NCBI GenBank assembly: GCA_037903355.1
Contig: JBAJFE010000062.1
Span: 1,302,001-1,366,000 of the forward strand
Reading direction: 5' to 3'
DNA from: Trichuris trichiura
Taxonomy: Eukaryota > Nematoda > Enoplea > Trichinellida > Trichuridae
DNA length: 64,000 bases
This document shows, in pieces, positions 23,136 to 39,800 of this stretch. The notes beneath the pieces were generated by a model, which saw only the letters and a list, made by a program, of their open reading frames with translations, was not told the DNA's origin and did not search any database. Both the position numbers and the translations under genes were made by a program. Within the stretch, counting starts at the first letter, position 1. The number at the start of each line of letters is the position of its first letter.

Positions 23136-24116
23136 GACTACGCTAAAAATTTTCCAAAAAGGCAAGGTTTCAAAGTATTTGTTGGAAAAAGATAAGGAAG
23201 GAATTTGAGTATACGAATCTTTACAACTTTTTAAAGTGAAGCAACTTGGTTTGTGTCAACTTTAAAACGTAAAACAGCTTTAACTCTTACCGCTGTCATA
23301 CCTTACTTTCACAATAAAACGCACGCAATTTGACCATGGTTGTTTGCGCCTATTCCGGGGCTTGTAAGATCTTGTTTTGTTCCTGTTTGTCAGAAACGTA
23401 AACGTGGTCACCGACTCAAATTTTAAATCTCAGCAAAAATTAAATTCCAACGAAAACAGTCCGTTACGCTTCTTCTTCCAGTTGTTTTCCCACAGAGGCT
23501 TTATTTAAACAAATATAAACCAACATTTTGTCAATAAAGGCTGAAGACAGTTGTTCCTAACCCTCGGACATTTTTTTATTGATACACAGGCAAATTTCCT
23601 CAAAAAAGTCATTTGCCATTTATTGAAAATATGTAACTGGATTTGAATTAGCCTAGCGCAGTAAACGTATCTAAAGCTGGCGTTACTATATAACAATAAC
23701 TTATTCTACAGCTTAGGCAAAGAGTGATACAGATTGAGGTTTACTCAGCTCAGTTCCTTCTCAGTAAAATACTGAGTAGCTCTTGAATAAAAAGTCAGCA
23801 GTGTCAAAGCATACGGAAACGACAAAAAGCTTTGCTTTTTATGAGTACAAGCGTGAAAATTAATTCTAGGTCATATGAAACTATAATCCTTTGACTACTG
23901 TGCGTATGAATTCATTCGGTTGAAAAATATTGTTGGCACTTTCGAGTCTGTATTGAATTCAAGTTCCTTAACACTAGCTTTTTTTAAAATTTCAAGTTAT
24001 TCTTCAGGCCGACGAATTGGGTTCTATCCTAAATGCAGGGTTTTTGGCCCACTAGAATTAGTCAAACGTGTGAAGGAATGTACAGTTCGGCAGAAGCAGC
24101 GGAGAAAATAAACAAA

Positions 24117-24305
24117 ATGCAAAATTCACTTAACATATTTACATATATTATTCCGTTGCTAATTATAGCCTCGGTGATTACCATTTTTTTTGTTTCCAAC
24201 TTAAAATATGCCAGAAAATTTCTCCTCATCAATACCTTTTCATTTGAGAGCAATTCTATTTCGATTCAAAAGACAACTGGACTTCCTTCCAACGAAAGCA
24301 CGTAA
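24117..24305 (+). CDS. possible small single-pass membrane protein
   Basis: 62-residue AT-rich frame with one strong hydrophobic segment (about residues 8-26, IFTYIIPLLIIASVITIFFV). It lies between the two acylated-protein genes on the opposite strand. AT-rich frames of this size arise by chance, so support is weak. Confidence 0.2.
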   Translation: MQNSLNIFTYIIPLLIIASVITIFFVSNLKYARKFLLINTFSFESNSISIQKTTGLPSNEST

Positions 24306-24390
24306 AGTCATTGTCACACACATCGCGCTATATATGGATCTAATTATGTAAATGCTTTATTCAGCGTCTTTTCAGCACGTGACAAAAATT

Positions 24391-24396
24391 TTTATT
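24391..24396 (-). terminator. AATAAA polyadenylation signal
   Basis: It lies directly after the TGA stop of the MGSCCS gene on the minus strand. Confidence 0.5.
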
Positions 24397-24810
24397 TCAC
24401 GAAATGCCCTTCTTCCGTGGAGGAGTACCCGGTTCGTCCCATGCTTTTCGCGTTAAATGCCGTTCATATCCTTCCGGGACAACCGTACTATTAAACAGAT
24501 TTACCAACAAATCCTCGTTCGCTTGGTTTGCTGATCCTTGGGCATTGCCAACGTCATTGGCACCCTTTTCTAGCGGAAAGCTTCTAGGAGAAGGGCCATA
24601 GATGTTTTTTGCCAACTTTGGGTTCGCTGGCTTTGTTGCGCTTAGTTTCCAGGAAAACTGCTTCACTGCCTTAGGAGGAATCGGAGCCTTAATATAACGC
24701 GGCGAGTCACCGCATCTGATTGATTTCTTGACGAATTTTATCCTTTTCTCGCTCGATACTAACGAAGCAGACGTCTCCTCCTTGTCGTCCTTTGAACAAC
24801 ATGAGCCCAT
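24397..24810 (-). CDS. small dual-acylated protein (MGSCCS start)
   Basis: 137-residue frame beginning M-G-S-C-C-S. Gly2 and Ser6 suit N-myristoyltransferase and Cys4-5 suit palmitoylation. A charged segment (KDDKEE) follows, then basic and proline-containing stretches (KAPIPPKAVKQF) and a C-terminus ending TPPRKKGIS. The start is taken at the second Met, 24810. AATAAA follows the stop immediately (24391-24396). No domain was recognised. The shared N-terminus, size, strand and proximity to the gene at 22647-23135 suggest related or co-selected membrane-anchored proteins; the remaining sequences have diverged beyond what I can align by eye. Confidence 0.62.
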   Translation of the reverse strand: MGSCCSKDDKEETSASLVSSEKRIKFVKKSIRCGDSPRYIKAPIPPKAVKQFSWKLSATKPANPKLAKNIYGPSPRSFPLEKGANDVGNAQGSANQANEDLLVNLFNSTVVPEGYERHLTRKAWDEPGTPPRKKGIS

Positions 24811-27120
24811 GTACACAAACGAGTGTTTAGCAACTAATTATTTTAGATTCCGCTAAGTGAAGCGTTTGCGTTTACTGAGCAACGTAAGACAAACTGCAAA
24901 AGCATGGTTGTTTGCTTTAAACGTTCGTTCGCAGCAATTTTAAAGTACGGCAGTCTCGAGCAACGTGATTCCATTACTACGTAGATTTTTTCTCAAAGCA
25001 CAATGAGCAGACGAACTGAGTAGTCTAAACGCATCGAAAACCCATGAACATGATAACCTATAGTACAGTGGCACCTGTGTAGCCTGGCCAACCGAAGAAC
25101 TGTAACAAACTAGAAAATACAAACAGTTGGTCGACATAGGAAACTAATAAATGTAAGCGTCTAAGCTTGCTGTACCAAAGAGTACGTAGGTTTAGCTTGA
25201 TGTCAGGCATGATGCAAAAACATTACATTCGTTTATGCAGTATCAAAGTCAATACATTTAACAACCTTCACAAAAAAAGAGTCAATCTTGGTCTGTTTCA
25301 AATTCTTACTACAAACGTCAGGGCTAAAAGCATTGTTGAACTGGCTAGACACCATTCAGGATGTATTGGCATCCTTCGGCAGCAAATGACTTTACCCGTG
25401 TTATCAGGTGGTATATACATCATCCTCACATGCTTCTTCCACTTCTTCAACTGCTTCATGTATGTTTACACTATACCGTACTTCGACCAATGTTGCTTCC
25501 GCTGCAACAAAATCCTCAAAGCCTTTTACTTCGAATTTTGTCATGGCAAAAAGATTGCTTGATGCCGTAAAAGCATGCAGCAAGCGACAAATTGTGGCTC
25601 TTCACAACTTGCTTGCTGCCCGGCGTCGCCTTGAAAAATAGTCCGCACTCATCATCACTAAACAAATTGTGATCTTTAACGCCTCTGGCGAGATAAGGAA
25701 ACTTTTTTCATAAAGACTTCCACAGCTTCGACTAGAACTTTATTGGATCCACTAGATAACCCTTTCCGGAACACGTCGTGTCGCAGTTTAGATTTCCTGA
25801 GCCAACCAACTGATGCTTGAAAATCTGTCGCCCAGAATTCCTATGCTAATTTTCTAGCAACGTCTTGAAGCATTCGTCCAGAGATTCAAGCGATAATTGC
25901 CCACATTCATTTGAACCAGTTTAATGTAGGCTCACTGGTTTAAACGAGAGATATCTTTCTGCTTTCCTTATTACATCTCTTCACATAGTCATCTTTACGT
26001 CTTTGCATGTTCGAACGTCTTTCTTTGGCCGCGGCTTTTCAGAAACTGTATACTATCAACCTTTCCCTTAAGAGTCAGCTTCTTAAATTCTTTCGTTTGC
26101 TCATCATGTCCCAGCTAACCGTAAAATTGTTCCGTAATTGTGCTTCCTGTACCTACAATCCAGGCCAATCCTTCGCATTGAAAAAGCCTTCCCTAAACTT
26201 TTAGTTCGTTCCTTTAGTGACTCGTAAAAGCACTACTACTCCATCATAATTACAAGAGATTCGCAGGCTGGAATGCGCGTCTGTACTGCAATGCTGCTCA
26301 TTACGTAAATAACAGGACCTCCGGCTTAATCTAACATGAGAAAAGAAGCCGCGCCAACATATACAGGGAGCACGGCCTATATCTTTAATCCCTTAGCGTA
26401 CAGTGGACCCGACTGACAAAGTTGTTGACAGTAAATTCACCACGTGTCAAAGTACAAGTGGTCAATACACAATTTCTTGCCCATCCTGTATATTGCAAGC
26501 CAATAGATACCCTTGTCATACATGGTTTTACATGTGATGATTAGACGCTCCGTGTCAAGAGAGCGACTAAATCTGGGATCAAACTGTAAACGTTCCTTAA
26601 GTTGAACAAGTCTGCTGTAGAGAGCACAGAAGAGCAGTGACTAGAGAAACCTGATTGGGTAAGCGTACCCGCCAAATGAACTTTTTTATTTTCTACAGAA
26701 CTTGAATGTTTGTGAGCGCCTAATTGCGTGACGAAAACGCGCAAAGGTGCTCTACTGTACTAAGCACAAAATCATACAACACATGTCATCAGCAAAGAAA
26801 ATATGCCAAAGCATATTAACGTTAATATAGAAGTGAAAAGGTTACGCAAAAAAGAGCATTAATACAGCACGTCCTACAAAAGTTACAGATCACAATAAGC
26901 TTCAATTAGGTAACTATTAATTAGTTTACCTAGCGCACCTTTTCGCAGAAATAACACGTTGGCTGAAGGTTCAAGTTCTTAGGCAATCTTTTGGGACAAG
27001 CCGCGACCAGGATTTAGCCAGTTTCACATGTCTTCCGGTAGCAAGTCATCAATGTCGCAAAGAATTACCTTGATGAATGCATCACGAATTAATAATAAAA
27101 TAAGCAAAAAAATATAGCTG
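24811..27120. other. intergenic, no supported gene
   Basis: A plus frame at 25408-25641, after a possible acceptor (gttatcag), ends in a basic helix (IVALHNLLAARRRLEK), but no other exon was found. The rest is AT-rich without long frames. Confidence 0.4.
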
Positions 27121-28737
27121 CTAATCTACCGGCCCCTTGCTGGTACTTTGTTCCTTTTTTCCTTTTAGGGCTTTACCCCTTCCCTTTTTAGCATGTGCAG
27201 CGGCCCGTTGGCGTTCGGCCTGCTCGGCTCGTGCGATCACTCCGCCAAAGTAAACGAAGAATAAATCGTTCATACGCCCGTCGAACAACCGCACAAACAA
27301 TTTTTTTTCAAACCCTGGCAGAAATGACAACATGAAGGCACATCTTCTTCTGCATCTTCGAGTAAACTGATTTAGAATGCTGCCGGTTAGACAGTTCTTA
27401 TTTATCCCTACAAAAAACAAAACAAACATATTTCAATAGTGTCCAAAGCATCGCAGACGGTTGCTAGCATATGCTTTCTGATAACCAAAACCAGTTTTGA
27501 AATTTTTGTCCAAACATCTTGCCGCCAAAGAGAACAAGCCCCGCCTAGCACCTTCTTTCTTGACAAATCAACACTGGTTTAAATTTTAAAAAAATTTCTT
27601 AGGCTTCTGCATAAACCCGCCCTACTTTTTGACAATTTTTCACACTTGTACGAGAGCCACTTGCTTTCGTCGCACTACGACCCTCAAGATCATGTAATCT
27701 TTGTACAATTCAAATTCGTTTAAGTTTCAACGTTGCACAATGCGTAGCTATGCTAACAGACCTCAAAGTAGGTCTTACTTCGACTAAGTTTTATCTTGCA
27801 GAGAAATACGGCCAAAAGCTATCATACTCTGGAACGATCAGCTTTTATACCAACTAATTGATGCTGTTGGCCGTTTTCTCCACAGCAAGCTACGTTAATG
27901 ACCCAAAAAGGAGATTGCACAGCACAGCTCTTCACAGCTCCCTTAAATAATGAAGTCGGCTGAGCATGCCCTCAAATTCAACGATCTCAGTAGGAAGAAA
28001 CAGACGCAAAGAGAAGTTCGAATCGCCATTATTTAAAAAGACTATAGAATGTGAAATATCAATTACAGTAACTCACCCAACATTTCACATTCCACTGCTA
28101 AGGGTGGCAAACTAGCGAACTCTGTGGAAAGCAGACGAACTTCTTCCTTTGGCACATACCTTGGTTCACCAGAATCAACCAAACGTACGTGAAATTCGTC
28201 ACCCTTGCTTCCACATGACCACAGAACCTTAGCACGACGCCACTTTTTGCGAACCTTTACGCAGCAGGGTGCTCCCACACCAACCTTTAAGTTGCTTATA
28301 GTTGCGCAAAAAATGGAAAAACAAACACAAAATAACGACTCACGGTGGAGGGGTCAGCCAGTGCTACTGAATCAGCATAAAATTTGTTTAAGCCCCGCTG
28401 GAGATCTTCCAACGTTTTCTCGAAACCATGAAAAACCACGTAAAACTCTACGGGAGATAGCCAATTCCCAATTGTAACCTCATACACCCTGCCTGCCTTT
28501 AGGCGACGCCCATCAATTCCGGATTTGAACAATACCGATTGGCTTTGATACGACTTAGCGATATCCATACCTGGAATTTTCAGACGAGAAAATGAATAGC
28601 CGTACAGCATACCCAAGAAATGCCACCAAATAAAAAAAACCCAATAACGTAGGAAGTTCTACTATGTACACCTGACTGACAGAAAGAAAACTTTCTAGCA
28701 CACGACGAACCACATTCCTTAGAAACCCAACAGCCAT
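27121..28737 (-). CDS. Tudor-domain protein
   Basis: Tudor domains bind methylated arginine or lysine, often in piRNA or snRNP factors. Exons: first from 28737 (MAVGFLRNVVRRV), 3' edge uncertain between about 28670 and 28640; second about 28570-28344; third 28284-28077; last 27407-27121. Exon 2 carries the pre-Tudor strand-helix (VTIGNWLSPVEFYVVF, then a helix resembling L-x-x-L-x-x-G-L-x-x-F-Y). Exon 3 holds the Tudor core: AKVLWSCGSKGDEFHVRLVD, then S-G-E-x-x-Y-V-P, L-R-L-L, and F-A-S-L-P-P-x-A-V-E-C. The last exon has a further strand pair (KLFVRLFDG, NDLFFVYFGG) and a lysine-rich tail. Phases from exon 2 onward agree. The layout (extended Tudor, hydrophobic N-terminus) recalls TDRKH/AKAP1 types, but no KH domain is visible, so no ortholog is named. 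Confidence 0.75.
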
Positions 28738-30589
28738 TATAACCGGAACCTACGACAATAACTCAATGGTGCGCAGGTACAAGCACAGTCGTCGATGAAC
28801 GGACGTTCAGGTTAGAAGTAGCACATTTTGACGCACACGGTTTGTCGCGGATTATTTGTTCAAAGTAAGCGATCCTGGTTAAGAAATGACCATCTCCATC
28901 CGACCACTTTCCTTAGATTTAGGCTTAAACCGTTGGAACTTGGCCAGCGGTACCGAAGTTACTTGGGAATATTCTTTAGCTAGTCGGACAAAGTAGTTTT
29001 ACCAGAATTGACAACCTAGGGCGCAGTTTTGCATACAATTTGCTAATTTATTTATTATTTTTTTTCAAAAATAGAGGTTTTAGTTTGTTTACTAAAACTT
29101 CACTGTTCATTGAAATGGCCTCGTTCCCGTAAGTAGTTCTTAGTGGTCATACAACTGTGTGCACCGAAAATTTAAACGAGAGGACGATAGAATAGTTTAC
29201 TAGCGAGTAATGAAATTTACGAAATCTCGTAAGTCTATTGTGCTTACATGAGTGCAACCTTACTGTTGACATGTAATCAAGTCGTTTATAGCGACCTCCG
29301 CAAACGCTAATCAGTGAAAACTGACATCGGACATGAAAAAAAAAACAATTAAGCTATTTCAGTTGGCTGCAATTTATAATAGGCTTTTCTTATGAAATAG
29401 GGAACGCCTGTTGTACGTAAGCAATCCTAAAACATTTGCTGCACTATTTTTGCAGGAAATCCTCATTTTCGTTTTTCATTTTTTGCTTTCAAGAACGATA
29501 CCTTGAAAATGGACCCACTGGGCTCACTGCCGACGTTCAGTTGCTTCTATTAAGTGCAAATAATGCACAGGCGGAGAAGCGTGAAACCAACGACAGTAAC
29601 CTGCCAATATCTCATGCACTACGCTTACGTATGTAAAACAGCCGCTACGCCCTCATTTGCGGTATGCTGTAGAATGCTTTTCATCAAACGTGAAATCCCA
29701 TCACTGAACAGCAAAATTATGTTTTGTTGTTTTAAAGCCTATACCTGTTTCACCCAATATAAATTGATGCGGTTACTACTTCCGCAACGAAGATTCACCA
29801 TTAATAAAGCTTAAGAATCTGGCGGTTTGACGAAACTCGACGAGAATTTTACAGACCCTCAAAATTAGCTATCTTTGATTGCGATGGAATGATGGAAGGA
29901 TGAACTGTATGCAGCCGGTTCACAAAAAATAATAAGCTTCAACTGAGTGTTCGGCTTGCCTTACGCGTTCAGTTTTTGTGCAATTGATTACTCAGTTCTG
30001 CTAGGGGAAGCGCGCGAAAGTCGTCGTAGAGAAGCATAAAGAGAATAAACAAATGTACTTTCGAAGTGAACCAATTAAAGATTAAGCAATTTTAAAAGCA
30101 AGCAAAAAAGCTGTCTTAAAGTGCATGTGTTGATTTTCGCTCAACGTTTACTCCAAAATTACGCGTTCAAACAACCGTTCCGACTGGACAAACCAGAATG
30201 CCAAAGAACTACCGTCCTCTCGCGAAATCAGGTTCTCCATGTCGTTCGTGGCCAACGCCGAAGGTAGCATTGGGGCTACTGACATTTTAAAGATTGACGC
30301 TGCCTAGCGTTGCCAGGTGACACTACAATAGCTAATAAATACTAAAAATGCCGAAACATGAGAGACTAAATTCCGACATTATTTAGGCAGGCCCTTCAGA
30401 ATCGCACGAAAGCTTATCTTTCAAAGTGATTGTTAACTCTTCAAGCAGTCTATCTGCATTTATACTTATTTCAGTTTCCTTCCTTTAATTTCACCGTAAG
30501 CGCAAACATCAAACAAAAAACTGTATAAGCGCAACCGCCTGAAAGACTCATGTCGTATCATAAAAAAAGAGACAAATGCGTATTCCCCA

Positions 30590-30628
30590 ATCTTCTGATC
30601 GAGAGCGAATTGCTCTCGATCAGAAGAT
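30590..30628. repeat. perfect 17-bp hairpin
   Basis: Arms 30590-30606 and 30612-30628 are exact complements with a 5-base loop. Confidence 0.85.
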
Positions 30629-31130
30629 GTGAGCATGTGGGGAAAACGATGCGGAAGTTTTGCTGCTTATTCGCAGGTCAGCTTAACCATTTTCAGTTGC
30701 AGTTTACTCTGACGGCGGGAACAGAAATTCCCGCAAAAGCTCCAAACACCTGCCGTTACCTCTCGCGTATATTAGTGTTATTGTTTTATAAATCAGTTAT
30801 ATAGACGCCTGTAGTTCTGAAGTATGATCGTCGTCTAATCTAGCGAATATTTCTACAGAAAACGAAAGCAACTGTTGCTGAAGATGTAAGGTAACTTTTC
30901 GTACAGAAAGTGCAAACAAAGTGGCCTGCAGGTTCTGTAAGCATTGGTTGTATTTGAAGAAAGAATGACGTCACCATACGGAAAGAAAACGACGCTCTCT
31001 GATTAGCTGCAATGCCTGAAGCGTTACTACCTCCTCACATTGTTCAAATCTCGTAACGAAATGCATTTAAACAGCCCGCATAACAAGTGTATTTTTTTTG
31101 AGAAAGAATACAGTCACCGCGCGTTGTTTT

Positions 31131-31334
31131 CATAATGCAAAAGCTTTATTACGGAATAACTCCCGTTTAATGCGTGTTAACTCTGGAGCTTTCAGGTCGA
31201 CCGAGACCCGTCTTCAGCGGTTGTGAATTATGGATATTATCGATATCCACAACGGGAATTATTCTGTAATAAAGCATTAAAGGGATAACACGCATTAAAC
31301 GGGAATTATTCTGTAATAAAGCTTTTGCATTATG
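31131..31334. mobile_element. fold-back (MITE-like) element
   Basis: Arms 31131-31179 and 31286-31334 are complementary over about 49 bp with two mismatches (outer end cataatgcaaaagctttatt). The interior repeats part of the right arm directly (31253-31278 matches 31299-31324). No coding capacity. The family cannot be named without a clear target duplication. Confidence 0.7.
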
Positions 31335-32499
31335 AGAACATATGGTCCCGTACGAAGAAACCACATTTTCAAGACCGCGCGATGTTCATCTTTATCAGTT
31401 CGTAAAGCTACATTTTGAATCCTCCAAGCCGAAAAATTAAAAAAAGATAACATGAACACGCAGAGTATAGCAGTGAGCTATCTACTTACTTGTTATCTAT
31501 CCTCAGACGCTGTCCGTACAATATCGATTTGCATAGCACGCTTGCATGCTTCACTGTTAAGAGAATATGAGCAGTCTTATACAAGGATGGCACTAATTCC
31601 GGCTGGTGGCCTCAGTCAGGAGCAGGAGCAAAAATGACGATCCTGTAAAGCTGTAAAATCAGCTGCGTCCACCTACACTGACATCGTAACAACTCTAAAC
31701 CGTCAAGCAATTTTCAATAAACTTTCGTCATATTGTTTGTTGCAAAATCGCGAATGGATAAACTTGTTGTCAAAAAATTTTTGTTAGACTAAAACCAATA
31801 ACTGATTGAAACAAAGTTTGTGTGAAAGCTGAAAAAGCGTAAAGTAAATTTGTTAAGTTTACATTACGTCACAGCGAGAGCAGCAGTGACTGGTACGAAA
31901 ATATGCAGTTTTTTTGAACAATGCGACCGAAAGTCTGATGCCAAAAGGAAAATGAATTAACAATTAATCGTAGCAAAGCCATGTTAAAACGTGCAGAAGT
32001 ATTAATGTAAAAAATAAAAATTACAACCTGACAGACGAAACTCAGACTTCCATTTCCTTGTTTAAATAGATTTTGTAGCGCGGTTGTTTACAACAAGTAG
32101 ATCACCTTGCCACTTGAACAACGGGAACTCTACCCCGCTCTTAAATGTTTACAAGCTGAGATACTGTGTTTTACAATCTCCTACTATTTTCTAAATTGGA
32201 TGGAAAATTAACTTTCATCCGTTAATAATACTTGAGCAACATTAAAATATGTGTACAGAAGCAACAATCATTTTTCGAATTTTTCCGTCGCTCCTGAAGC
32301 TGAAAAAGTGGTCAGAGAAGTTTATATTTTTCAGTTGACTACTTAACCATCAAAATTTCATCTGTTGCTCACCTGGACTGCACAGAACTAAGCTATTTAA
32401 GTAAATACAGATACATCATATGTCTCATTACGCAGTGCGGTTCTGTCTCAAAGATAGCATATAAATACAGAAGTACTTTTCCTTTGCCCGCTGTTCGCA

Positions 32500-36827
<4,328 letters not shown>

Positions 36828-39800
36828 ATTAAAATTTGTACGTCCCTTATATCTGCAACAACGAAAAACCTTGCACTCCCTGTTGCGACTGCCGGCGGAA
36901 ACAGAAAGCTTCACCGTGAAGCGTTGACAGTCGGTTACGCTGACTTCATTTCCAAATTCTTCTCTCTTGAGCGTCCCACAGTCTTACTGTAAATTTGCCG
37001 GCCATGCTGCCCTGCCTTTACCTAAGCCTAAGCCTGAACGCAAGGCTTTTGTCCTGGTCTAGATTTATGTAAGGGCAAAAAAGGGTGACTGCCATGTTCT
37101 TCGGCTAAAGGCGCAACAAACTAAAAACATGCTTGGGAGAAAGGAACTTGCATTTCTGACACAGTGAATGGCTAAGAAAAAATATCCCGTTTTTTCGGTA
37201 TTAAAACTACCTCACAACTGCCACTGGGGTAAAAATATCTAGGCGTTTTAACATACAGTGCAACTTCGACTATACAAATCCTGATTATCAGCGAGGACAA
37301 ACATTTATAGAATGAACAAATGATGCACAGGTTATCAATCCATCACTTCCTCGAATAATTTGTTTCCTTTTCTAATGCGCTAAGTTTAAACTGCTATTGT
37401 TTTTGTTAGGCTAGAAAGCGCTACCTGAAGAAGTTGTTTTGATACTATAGAATGATTTATCATGTCGCCGATAAAACGGGCTTCCGCAGACAGTTGGCAC
37501 TTGGTCGTCCTTAGGTCGTCGTGATGCATTAGTTCCAACAACGCTGACATCGATGAATGATTGGGATTGATTATGAAGATAATGAATTCCAAATAACGAA
37601 TGGCTAAGGCATTAATGAGTTTATTTCAAATTGAGGAAGAAAACAACTTGGAGACGAGGACGAACTCAAACAATAGAGTATTTCTGCCGCTGCTGCTGCT
37701 TCTATTTTTATAACGTACGCGCGTGACCCAGAAGCCAGAAAACCCTTCGCCATGTTTTAAGCAAACGTTGATCTCAGGATTTCTAAAAAAATGTTTGACT
37801 TTATTATTATTCTACGTGCATCTTAGTCGAAGTATTTATGAGCTCCGCTTCAAGGAATATAGCTAAAAGTACTCGAAAACTGAGACCGAATAATAACTAA
37901 ACAAATTTGAATTTTTGAAAGTTTCTTTATCACTAGCTGCAAACAGTTTGTTAGATTAGTTAAGGTTCTATTATATTGATCTTCGCGAGACGCCCTTGAT
38001 CGACCAGGGTTGATTTTAAAATTTTTATTTGTGTAATTGATTTCCTCCTGTTTCATTTGTGGACCCGCGTGGTCCCTCTGCCTGCGTCGAATGCGTAATG
38101 CTGTCGAACAGAGCAGTCGGCTCTGAAAGCCCATCGTTTAGTGAAAATAACAAATACCGTTTCTGTGCATCGATTATTAGACTTTGAACACTTTATTTCC
38201 ATTAAGCGCAGGTATTGAGGCTTTAACCAAGCAAAATCAATCGCCCACGGTATTCGTGCAATTTTTAAAAGTAATTACAAACTAGCGGGTAGCAAAAGTA
38301 CATACAGCAAATTTGAAGCTTTAAAGTTGCGTTAATGAGCTGTCGCTGATTAACGGGTAAGCATGATAAACTTAATAACTAGACGACCTCAACGTTTTCA
38401 ACCCAACAAAAAGTTTCAAGACGCCAACATGTACTGTTTACCAATAATACCACAAAAAGACGTTTCTAAGGGTATACTTTCTAGATTTATGAATTTTCTC
38501 TATTCTTCAGCGGACGAACAAACAAGGGGCGTTTTGTAAATTGTTTTGTAGTTTATCCTCCATTGCAAGCTGCATTTTTTGTCGCTGGCACTTTTCTAAC
38601 AACTTTGTACCGTGAAAGACAGATGAACTTGCGAAGTTTAACTGCACCTACCATCGAAATTCAATTTTTAATTCTGCTTTTTCTAGCGGTCTGTTTTGGA
38701 AACGTTTGCCGCGTAAAGTGCAGCACCATTTAGTTTTTTAAAATTTAATGCATCAGTGTTAACGGAACCTTGAATGTCCATCCGACCAGTTTAACTTTTT
38801 TGAATTTAACTTTGAGCATAACCTGTTTGTTTCACTGCACGGTTAAACAGGAAATAAAATTTAAAACGAAAAGCTGTTTCTACGTTGCAAGCGCTGGAAT
38901 GGGAAAGAAATTGTACACAACCGTTAGGCAACGTGTAGAGCGTTACGGACGTTCAAATCCAAAATTCTTGTCAAAGTGGATTCTGTGCCATGGTTGAATA
39001 AGAAAAATATGCGCAGGAAATTAAACCAAAGAATTCGTTGCACCGGTTACCAGTGGACTTCCTACTTTGGCATTATTAAACTTAGTCGATTTCAAACATT
39101 CAGATTTTTTGTCATCTCGATGTTCTATTCATTTCGTAAGCTAAACGTAACACTATTAAACGGGTAAGCATGTACAGTATGCCGTATTCAAACGATTTTA
39201 AAAGGGCACGCATAGCGTGCAAGAATGCCCATTGACATAATGAGCGCCATTCTTTGCGCAGGAGCGATTTCTATCTCACTTTACTATCTTCCACTTAAAT
39301 GGAGAAAAATGAAATTACAACTACGCGGATAAATCGATACATTTTCCATCTGAAAAAGCAGACCTGAGATAACAGTGGCGGTCGTAAATTAACGCAGGCA
39401 AATGAACAAGCAGTTTCTACATGGAATGCAGTTTCACTGTCATTTTTCTTGGCTCATTCCCGCCTAGTCAAAAACTGACGTGCCCTCTCTTTTTGTATCA
39501 ATAGCGTGTCACTGTCAAGGGTCAATTCTTTTCTCCTTCACGTTCTGGTTCCTTGGCATTCTTGAGTCACTAGCGAGTGCTCCAACTGCGCCTTGAAGGA
39601 CGTACGAAGCAGGAAGTGACAAAGAAAAATTGCAGACTGCCAAACTGCCATTACTTCTTAGATATCTTCGATATATCTAAATATGTTGGCTAACCAAAGG
39701 TCAGTTCGCTGCCCCCATCTGCTTTTGATCACTCGTAGAGCTATTCATTTTGAAAGTACCGCTGATTATACTAATGTCAGAAAATTAATATCTTCACAGC

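Larger units (their letters stand above)
28738..32499. other. intergenic with two inverted repeats
   Basis: Short frames only. Contains a perfect hairpin (30590-30628) and a fold-back element (31131-31334). The WAP-gene promoter must lie near the right end. Confidence 0.45.
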
